From: JAWVYT01 sp046483065
GTDB lineage: Bacteria > Gemmatimonadota > Gemmatimonadetes > Longimicrobiales > RSA9
Length of the DNA stretch: 64,000 nucleotides
NCBI GenBank assembly: GCA_046483065.1
Contig: JAWODW010000031.1
Coordinates: forward strand, 42,075-106,074
Reading direction: 5' to 3'
Numbering within the stretch: position 1 is the stretch's first letter; the number at the start of each line of letters is the position of its first letter. The notes under the pieces are model-generated. The model made no database searches. It saw nothing but the letters and a program-made list of their open reading frames with translations, and was not told the origin of the DNA. Position numbers and translations under genes: made by a program. This document shows positions 59,007 through 64,000 of this stretch, in pieces.

Positions 59007-59459
59007 TCAGATCGACTTCTCTTCGAGGAGCGCCAGGAACTCGTCCGCATCTTCCAGTGCGGCGAGACGTTCGGGTACATCTTCTTCCTTGGCGAACTGG
59101 GCGATCTTGCCCAGTACCGGGAGGTACTGGTTGCTCACCTCCAGCGGCGGCGCCACGATGAGGAAGAGGTGGTGCACCGGCTTGTCATCGATGGCGTTGA
59201 AATCGATCCCATCCGGCTTCCGGCCGAACGCGATCCGGAGCCGGTTGACCACCAGCGACCGGCAGTGGGGGATGGCGATACCCCGTCCGATCCCCGTCGA
59301 GCCCAGGTTCTCCCGTCGCTTCAGCATCTTGAACAGGATCCCCTCGCTCTTGTCGTCCAGCTCGAGGAGGCTGATGAGCTCCTTGAGAACCTCGTCCTTG
59401 CTCTCGCCCTCCAGGTCGAGGTCCACCACATCTGTATCGAAAAACTCGCGCAATATCAT
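59007..59459 (-). CDS. ptsN: PTS EIIA component, nitrogen/fructose family (PtsN-like)
   Basis: PtsN-like proteins accept phosphate on a His and usually regulate rather than transport. The 150 residues match the family: MILREFFDTDVVDLDLEGESKDEVLKELISLL, the phosphorylation site GRGIAIPHCRS, PVHHLFLIVAPPLEVSNQYLPVLGKIAQFAK. AGGAGG lies before ATG 59459, and a near-consensus promoter lies at 59496-59524. HPr and enzyme I at 50751-52824 are the likely phosphate source. A separate nitrogen-PTS EI (PtsP) is not seen here. Confidence 0.88.
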   Translation of the reverse strand: MILREFFDTDVVDLDLEGESKDEVLKELISLLELDDKSEGILFKMLKRRENLGSTGIGRGIAIPHCRSLVVNRLRIAFGRKPDGIDFNAIDDKPVHHLFLIVAPPLEVSNQYLPVLGKIAQFAKEEDVPERLAALEDADEFLALLEEKSI

Positions 59460-59495
59460 CTGGTCTATCCTCCTGATCCCTTATTGGAACCCGGT

Positions 59496-59524
59496 AAAGT
59501 ACCGACACGCCGAAAGGGTGTCAA
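59496..59524 (-). promoter_or_regulatory. ptsN promoter
   Basis: On the minus strand, TTGACA (complement of 59519-59524), exactly 17 bases, TACTTT (complement of 59496-59501). It is the best -35 match in the window. Confidence 0.75.
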
Positions 59525-59542
59525 AGACGGGACGCCCGTCGA

Positions 59543-59571
59543 TTGAACCACTCCCCTACCCCCGTTAGATT
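59543..59571 (+). promoter_or_regulatory. dusB promoter, leaderless
   Basis: TTGAAC at 59543-59548, exactly 17 bases, TAGATT at 59566-59571. The ATG at 59578 lies 6 bases beyond the -10 box, on the predicted transcription start. It is divergent from the ptsN promoter. Confidence 0.7.
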
Positions 59572-59577
59572 CGTGCC

Positions 59578-60654
59578 ATGCGTTCCATGATCGAGGAGAT
59601 CTTCCACCGCCGGACCCCTCTGTACCTGGCCCCACAGGCCGGGGTGAGCGAGTCGCCATTCCGTCGTCTGTGTCGCCGATTCGGCGCCGACGTGGTGGTG
59701 AGCGAGTTCGTGAGTGCAGAGGGGATCCGCCGGGGGAACGAGCGGACCCACGACTACCTCCGGTTCGACGAGGCGGAGCGACCCATCGGGGTCCAGATCT
59801 TCGGCGCGGACCCGGGCGCCATGGCCGAGGCCGCCGCACTGGTGGAGGAGGTCTACGCGCCGGACTTCGTCGATATCAACTTCGGCTGCCCGGTGAAGAA
59901 GGTGGTGAAGCGGAACGGCGGCTCCGGGTGCCTGCGGGACCTGGCGCTGGTGGAGTCCATCATCCGGGCGGTCTCCGACGCCATCGCGCTGCCCACCACC
60001 GTGAAGATCCGCAGCGGGTGGGACGAGGCGCTCCGGGACCCGGTGGGGATCGGGCGCCGGTGCGAGCAGGCCGGTGCGGCCGTCCTCACGCTCCACCCCC
60101 GGACCCGCACGGACATGTACGGTGGGGAGGCGGACTGGTCGGAGATCGCCGAGGTGGTGGACGCGCTGGAGATCCCCGTGGTGGGCAACGGCGACGTCCG
60201 GACCGGGGAGGACGCCCGCCGGATGCGCGACGAGACCGGGTGCGCCGGGATCATGATCGCCCGGGCCTCCCACGGCAGCCCGTGGATCTTCGCCCAGGCA
60301 CGGGCCGCGTTGGACGGCGAGCCGATCCCGCCGGACCCCGATCCGACGGAGCGGTTCGCCATCGCCATCGAGCACGCCCGGAACTCCATCGCCTTCGGCG
60401 GCGACGAGGAGCGGGCCATGCTCGAGTTCCGCAAGCACCTCGGGTGGTACACGAAGGGGCTGCCCCAGGGACGGGCGCTGCGGCAGGAGCTCTTCCAGGT
60501 CACCACGCTGGAGGAGATGAAGACGCGCCTGGAGGCGTACCTGGAGCGCGCCGGACACCGCCCCGGCGACCTCTCCGGCGACCTCTCCGGCGACCTCTCC
60601 GGCGACCTCTCCGGCGACCTCTCCGGCGACCTCTCCGGCCTGGTGACCGCGTGA
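59578..60654 (+). CDS. dusB: tRNA-dihydrouridine synthase (DusB-like)
   Basis: Dus enzymes reduce uridine in tRNA with FMN and NADPH. The 358 residues include YLAPQAGVSESPFRRLCRRFGADVVVSEFVSAEGI, VQIFGADPGAMAEAA, FVDINFGCPVKKVVKRNGGSGCLRDL with the catalytic Cys, TVKIRSGW, LTLHPRTRTDMYGGEADW, VVGNGDVRTGEDARRM and IMIARASHGSPWIF. The C-terminal helical domain ends in a run of six GDLS units not found in typical DusB. The mRNA appears leaderless at ATG 59578; a second ATG lies at 59587. The stop overlaps the larB GTG by 4 bases. Confidence 0.93.
   Translation: MRSMIEEIFHRRTPLYLAPQAGVSESPFRRLCRRFGADVVVSEFVSAEGIRRGNERTHDYLRFDEAERPIGVQIFGADPGAMAEAAALVEEVYAPDFVDINFGCPVKKVVKRNGGSGCLRDLALVESIIRAVSDAIALPTTVKIRSGWDEALRDPVGIGRRCEQAGAAVLTLHPRTRTDMYGGEADWSEIAEVVDALEIPVVGNGDVRTGEDARRMRDETGCAGIMIARASHGSPWIFAQARAALDGEPIPPDPDPTERFAIAIEHARNSIAFGGDEERAMLEFRKHLGWYTKGLPQGRALRQELFQVTTLEEMKTRLEAYLERAGHRPGDLSGDLSGDLSGDLSGDLSGDLSGLVTA
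60565..60636 (+). repeat. Six exact 12-bp tandem repeats at the 3' end of dusB
   Basis: Six perfect copies of GGCGACCTCTCC (72 bases) encode Gly-Asp-Leu-Ser repeats at the DusB C-terminus, just before the stop and the larB start. Perfect identity suggests recent expansion by slippage. Confidence 0.97.
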
Positions 60655-61598
60655 GGGACCGGGTCCTGGAGCTCCTGGCCCGCGTCGCCGACGGGGAGGC
60701 CACCCCGGAAGAGGCCCTCGAGGCGCTGGCGTGGCTCCCGGTGGAGGCCGTGGGCGGGCCGGAGACGCCGCCGCCGGCCGGCGCCACGCCGGATGCGAAT
60801 CCCGGGGACGCCGAGCCCGGGGGGGCGAGCCCCGACCGTGGAAACGTCGCCGCCGGAAGCGCCGGCGGCAGCCCGGGTGCAGCGCCCTTCGCCCGTCTGG
60901 ACCATCACCGTGCCCTCCGCCAGGGGCACCCTGAGGTGGTGTTCGGCCCCGGGAAGACGCCGGCCCAGCTGGTGGAGATCGGGCGCCGGTTCGCCGACCG
61001 GGGCGACGGGTTCCTGGTCACCCGGCTCGTAGAGGGCGCGCCCCGGGACGCGCTGCGGGAGGCGTTCCCCGACGGCGAGCTGAACCCCGCGGGTCGGACG
61101 TTCTTCCACCCCGCGGAGCAACCCGTCACGGCCCGGGTCCGGGGCACGGTCCTGGTGGTCACCGCCGGTACGGGCGATATCCCGGTGGCCGAGGAGGCCG
61201 CCGTCACCGCCGCCGCGTTCGGCAGCCCCACCGACCGCCTCTACGACGTGGGCGTGGCCGGGATCCACCGGGTGCTGGGCGAAGCGACGACGCTGCGGAG
61301 CGCCGCCGTCGTGATCGTGGTGGCCGGGATGGAGGGCGCGCTCCCGTCCGTGGTGGGCGGGCTCGTGGGCACGCCGGTCATCGCCGTACCCGCCAGCGTG
61401 GGCTACGGCGCCGCGTTCGGCGGCATCGCGCCGCTCCTGGGCATGCTCAACAGCTGCGCCGCCGGCGTGACCGTGGTGAACATCGACAACGGCTTCGGCG
61501 CCGCCGTGGCCGCCACCCGCATCAACCAGCTCCCCGACCCCGAGCCGGACGCCGAGTCGGACAGCGAGCCGGACCCCGATCTGAACCCCGGGTCGTGA
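60651..61598 (+). CDS. larB: Nickel-pincer cofactor biosynthesis protein LarB
   Basis: LarB carboxylates and hydrolyses nicotinic acid adenine dinucleotide, the first step to the nickel-pincer nucleotide cofactor. The 315 residues include RLDHHRALRQGHPEVVFGPGKTPAQ, the PurE-like core TVLVVTAGTGDIPVAEEAAVTAAAFG, YDVGVAGIHRVLG, VVAGMEGALPSVVGGLVGTPVIAVPASVGYGAAFGGIAPLLGMLNSCAAGVTVVNIDNGFGAA in successive pieces. A Pro/Gly/Ala insert (about residues 35-75) and an acidic tail are unusual. GTG 60651 overlaps dusB. larC and larE are not in the window. Confidence 0.92.
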   Translation: MRDRVLELLARVADGEATPEEALEALAWLPVEAVGGPETPPPAGATPDANPGDAEPGGASPDRGNVAAGSAGGSPGAAPFARLDHHRALRQGHPEVVFGPGKTPAQLVEIGRRFADRGDGFLVTRLVEGAPRDALREAFPDGELNPAGRTFFHPAEQPVTARVRGTVLVVTAGTGDIPVAEEAAVTAAAFGSPTDRLYDVGVAGIHRVLGEATTLRSAAVVIVVAGMEGALPSVVGGLVGTPVIAVPASVGYGAAFGGIAPLLGMLNSCAAGVTVVNIDNGFGAAVAATRINQLPDPEPDAESDSEPDPDLNPGS

Positions 61599-63244
61599 GG
61601 CTCTCGGGCCGTACCGTAGCCGCCGGAGGGCTCGTCGCGCTCTGGCTGGCCCTGGTGGCGGTCGATGGCGTCTCCGCCCTCTCCCTCGCCGCGGCCCTCG
61701 CCGCCGTGGTCCTGGGCGCCGTCCTGGCCGCCGGGTGGCCCGGCGTGGCGAAGGACGGCGAGCGCATCATCGCCTACGGCCGCAGCCTCCTGGACGCGCT
61801 GACCGATACGCCCACGGCGGACCGCGGCCCGAACCACGGAGGCGCCGATGCCATCGGCACGTACGCACCGGAGGCGGACGTGGCCGGATCGGTGGTGAAG
61901 GACGTGCTCCGGACGCTGGCCGACGAGCTCGGCGGCCGGCGGCTCGTGGTCTGGCGCGTGGACCGGGTCCGGGACGCGGTCACCCCGGAGCACGCGCTGG
62001 GTGACCCACCGCGCCCGGGCCGGGCCGCCGGCAGCCCTCTCACCTGGGCCGTGGAGGAGGGGAGCGCCATGCGGGTGGACCCGGCGCCCTCGTGGTCCCA
62101 CGGCGACGTGGTGGCGGCCCGCGTAGACGAGCGCCGGGCCCTCTCGGTGGAGACCGCGCCCGGGGCGGCGCCCGACCCCGCACGCCTGCGGCCGGGCGCA
62201 GAGATCCTCGGGGCGCTCCTGCGGCTGGTGGACCGGGAGACCGGCGCCCGGGCCGAGCGGGAGCGGCTCCGGAGGGTCACCGCCTTCCTCCAGGGGCTCT
62301 CCCGGGGCCCCGACCCCGACAAGGTGCCCGCCACCCTGGCCCGGGCCGCCGTGGACCTGGTGGGCGGACAGGGCGCCGTGGTAGCCTCTTGGGACGGCGA
62401 GGAGGGCGTGGTCCTCTCCCGGGAAGGCCAGGACGGCCCGGAGCCCGGCCACGCCTTCGCACGGGGCGACGGCGACCTGGCCCACAGCGGCCGCGCCGGC
62501 GCCACCGTCCGCCGCGGCCCCGGCGACGCCGGCGAGCGACCGCCGCTCGCCACCCGGAAGGAGTCGTGGCGCCGGGTGGTCCCCTACCGGGTCGTCGTCC
62601 CCGTCGAGGAGCCCGGACGGGCGCCAGGAGCGCTCGTAGGCGTGTGGGGCGACCGTGCCCCCAGCGACGACGGGATCGCGCTCCTGGAGGCGCTCGGGCC
62701 CCTCCTGAGCCTCCAGCTGCGCCAGGCCACCGACCTGGTCCGGTTCCGGGAGCGCGCCACCGCCGACGCCCTCACCGGGCTGCCCAACCGGGCCGCCTTC
62801 GACGACCGCCTGGCCGAGGAGCAGGCGCGGTTCCACCGCTACCGACGGCCCGTGGCGCTCATGGTGATCGACCTCGACCGGTTCAAGCGGATCAACGACA
62901 CCCACGGCCACGAGGCCGGCGATGCCGTGCTCCGGGAGGTGGCCGCCGTGGTCCGTGACGCCGTCCGCGACGTGGACATCCCCGCCCGCTACGGCGGTGA
63001 GGAGCTGGTGGTGCTCATGCCCGAGACCATGATCCGGGCCGCACAGGAAGTGGCGGAGCGGGTGCGGACGGCCATCGCCGCCGCCACCATCGAGCACGGC
63101 GGCGCGGCCATCCCCGTCACCGCGTCCATCGGCGTCACCGCGTGCCCCGAGCGCGTGGACGAGCCGCGGGGGCTGTTCGAGCGGGCGGACGAGGCGCTCT
63201 ACCGGGCCAAGGAGGGCGGACGGGACCGGGTGGCGGTGGGATAA
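61595..63244 (+). CDS. Membrane-anchored diguanylate cyclase with GAF-like sensor region
   Basis: The C-terminal domain makes cyclic di-GMP. The 549 residues start with two hydrophobic helices (about 9-25 and 28-46: AAGGLVALWLALVAVDG; LSLAAALAAVVLGAVLAAG). One or two GAF-like sensory regions follow (about 80-395). The GGDEF domain begins DALTGLPNRAAFDDRL and has VIDLDRFKRINDTHGHEAGDAVL, and the active-site loop YGGEEL, where the last residue is Leu instead of Phe. The inhibitory site RxxD is present as RDVD before it. ASIGVTAC and ADEALYRAKEGGRDRV follow. GTG 61595 overlaps larB. It may feed cyclic di-GMP to the PilB-type ATPase. Confidence 0.9.
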   Translation: MRLSGRTVAAGGLVALWLALVAVDGVSALSLAAALAAVVLGAVLAAGWPGVAKDGERIIAYGRSLLDALTDTPTADRGPNHGGADAIGTYAPEADVAGSVVKDVLRTLADELGGRRLVVWRVDRVRDAVTPEHALGDPPRPGRAAGSPLTWAVEEGSAMRVDPAPSWSHGDVVAARVDERRALSVETAPGAAPDPARLRPGAEILGALLRLVDRETGARAERERLRRVTAFLQGLSRGPDPDKVPATLARAAVDLVGGQGAVVASWDGEEGVVLSREGQDGPEPGHAFARGDGDLAHSGRAGATVRRGPGDAGERPPLATRKESWRRVVPYRVVVPVEEPGRAPGALVGVWGDRAPSDDGIALLEALGPLLSLQLRQATDLVRFRERATADALTGLPNRAAFDDRLAEEQARFHRYRRPVALMVIDLDRFKRINDTHGHEAGDAVLREVAAVVRDAVRDVDIPARYGGEELVVLMPETMIRAAQEVAERVRTAIAAATIEHGGAAIPVTASIGVTACPERVDEPRGLFERADEALYRAKEGGRDRVAVG

Positions 63245-63338
63245 GGGGGGACGAGAGGCAGGATGCATCGGTTCGCCGGGCCGGTGCAGGGACGAGGAAG
63301 GGGTTGGAGGGCAGGGGGTTAGGGCTGTTCAAGGGGGG

Positions 63339-63367
63339 TTGAACAAGAGGGCGTATTCCGCTATACT
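63339..63367 (+). promoter_or_regulatory. ssrA promoter
   Basis: TTGAAC at 63339-63344, exactly 17 bases, TATACT at 63362-63367. The predicted start is within 3 bases of the mature tmRNA 5' end. The -35 lies in the small inverted repeat TGTTCAA/TTGAACA (63327-63345). Confidence 0.8.
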
Positions 63368-63376
63368 TGCACGTCC

Positions 63377-63754
63377 GGGGCCGACACGGATTCGACGTGT
63401 TTAGTGAAGTCGGCGCTGCGTGCCGAGGTGTCCGTTACCTCGTAAAACAGCGGAAAAACACTCAAGTGCCAACGACAACATGGCGCTGGCTGCGTAAGCT
63501 TTAATTAGCTTGCTGTAGCCCGTTTTCAGCAGGGACCCGGCCCGAGGTCCAGCTGGAGGCGACGATTGAATCGGGCTGGCTTTCCGGCGATGTCACGGCG
63601 CCGGGAGTGAGATCCCGCGGTAGCGGGACGTGACTGGCTCGCAAGCGGCCGTCCGTTTGCCGACGAGCGAGCGAGAAAAATGAAGAGCGGACTACGCACG
63701 TAGATGCGCTGAGGGATCTATTCGCGGACGCGGGTTCGACTCCCGCCGGCTCCA
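63377..63754 (+). ncRNA. ssrA: tmRNA (SsrA)
   Basis: tmRNA rescues stalled ribosomes and tags the unfinished protein for degradation. The 5' end GGGGCCGACACGGATTCGAC is the family start. The acceptor GGGGCCG (63377-63383) pairs with CGGCTCC (63747-63753), with a G-U pair, and discriminator A63754; CCA is not encoded. The T-arm GCGGG-TTCGACT-CCCGC is present. The tag frame begins at GCC 63468 and reads ANDNMALAA before TAA 63495-63497, with the degradation signal ALAA. Helix 5 (GCTTTAATTAGC) follows the stop. The length of 378 bases is normal. Confidence 0.96.
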
Positions 63755-63758
63755 TGCA

Positions 63759-63792
63759 CAGGGCGCGGAAGCTTAGAGGCTTTCGCGCCCTG
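63759..63792 (+). terminator. Hairpin after ssrA
   Basis: CAGGGCGCG (63759-63767) pairs with CGCGCCCTG (63784-63792), extended by GAAGC/GGCTT pairing inside. There is no T tract, so it may be a trailer or factor-dependent terminator structure. Confidence 0.5.
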
Positions 63793-63881
63793 CTTGCATC
63801 GCGGTAGCTCATGGGCGGGAGCCGACCTTCGCTTGAACCTTCGGAGCGCCGCTGACGCTCCGACCTTCCCGGCGCCGCTCC

Positions 63882-63904
63882 GGTTCCGACTCCCGCCGGT
63901 TCCA
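63882..63904 (+). repeat. Degenerate duplicate of the ssrA 3' end
   Basis: Bases 63882-63904 match 63733-63754 (the T-arm and acceptor end of tmRNA) with one inserted C and one C-to-T change. Direct repeats of a tmRNA 3' end are the usual footprint of integrative elements that use ssrA as attachment site. Confidence 0.6.
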
Positions 63905-63907
63905 CTG

Positions 63908-63941
63908 AAGCGCCCGGTGATCTTCGGATCGCCGGGCGCTT
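63908..63941 (+). terminator. Strong hairpin downstream of the ssrA-end copy
   Basis: AAGCGCCCGG (63908-63917) pairs with CCGGGCGCTT (63932-63941), extended by GATC/GATC inside the loop. It is followed by GGTCGTTTCC, a weak T tract. Confidence 0.5.
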
Positions 63942-64000
63942 GGTCGTTTCCGTTGTCCGACGGCGTCTCGTCCCGTTGGACCATGGACCTGCCCCATGCG

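Larger units (their letters stand above)
63755..64000. other. Non-coding trailer with tRNA-like fragments
   Basis: There is no credible gene in these 246 bases. They contain two strong hairpins and a second, degenerate copy of the tmRNA T-arm and acceptor end (63882-63904). Apparent minus-strand reading frames here are artefacts of these RNA-like sequences. Confidence 0.55.

Noticed and set aside
60565..60636. CRISPR-like array
   Set aside because: The 12-bp units are head-to-tail without spacers and encode protein; no array with spacers is present anywhere in the window.
63718..63997. Minus-strand open frames of 60-134 codons at the window end
   Set aside because: They translate the tmRNA 3' end and its decayed copy (GGSRTRVRE-like artefacts typical of antisense tRNA ends).

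Overview
The window is one stretch of a very GC-rich (about 70% by eye) Gram-negative type genome, densely packed with housekeeping genes and with no phage, insertion sequence, CRISPR array or rRNA operon. Gene order, lipoprotein signals, a Bacteroidetes-like secretion-sorting domain, HprK with a mannose-type PTS, and -10 boxes of the form TANNNT suggest Gemmatimonadota or a close relative. That assignment is an inference from content, not from a database search. Most genes overlap by 1-29 bases (ATGA, GTGA, TGATG junctions), so the layout is a series of long operons on the + strand.

Region by region. 1-10207: 3' part of pheT, a small coiled-coil protein, zapA, a structured leader, rny, folD, xseA-xseB, ispA, dxs and nadK. 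10208-15771: recN from a leaderless promoter, a lipoprotein, tRNA-Gly and tRNA-Cys, an RCC1-repeat lipoprotein, small proteins and a GreA/GreB-type factor. 15848-18516: class I aldolase, rpiA, rpe and tRNA-Leu. 18518-22390: small hypotheticals, rnz, aroA and cmk. 22391-25138: a palindromic repeat element, an rpsA leader containing an intrinsic terminator, and rpsA with a long acidic tail. 25173-37217: an LpoA-like lipoprotein, the propionyl-CoA carboxylase beta subunit and biotin carboxylase. A PilB-type ATPase fused to a receiver domain, an HPt protein and an unknown duplicated-domain protein then interrupt the set. An RlmD/TrmA-type methyltransferase, the biotin carrier and methylmalonyl-CoA mutase follow. 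37232-42121: FmdB-type zinc ribbon, argS, a PfkB kinase, purM and an outer-membrane-type protein. 42118-47151: ribD-ribE-ribBA-ribH-nusB and a glycosyltransferase. 47177-52824: hpf, hprK and a complete mannose-family PTS (IIA, IIB, IIC, IID, HPr, EI). 52879-58033: metK, a bifunctional-nuclease family protein, a membrane-anchored protein, recO and selB. 58147-63244: a stand-alone sorting-domain protein, a zinc-ribbon coiled coil and ptsN on the minus strand, then dusB, larB and a diguanylate cyclase. 63377-63754 is ssrA (tmRNA), followed by a short decayed copy of its 3' end.

Functionally the window joins precursor pathways (isoprenoids through dxs/ispA, folate one-carbon units, riboflavin, NADP, pentose phosphates, shikimate, purines) with translation and RNA quality control (rny, rnz, rpsA, argS, nusB, hpf, tmRNA). 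Two regulatory modules stand out. One is the HprK/PTS cluster with no sugar-catabolic gene beside it. The other is a secretion/pilus ATPase carrying its own receiver domain next to an HPt protein.

Promoters found by eye share TTGNNN, 17-18 bases, then TANNNT. Several place the predicted transcription start on or just before the start codon (recN, dusB, the 19118 gene, greA-like, the RlmD-like gene), which suggests frequent leaderless transcripts. The strongest candidates for undescribed biology are the rny leader RNA, the terminator in the rpsA leader, the PilB-receiver/HPt/duplicated-domain module, the palindromic element at 22451-22696, the perfect 20-bp inverted repeat at 28549-28600 and the stand-alone sorting-domain protein.
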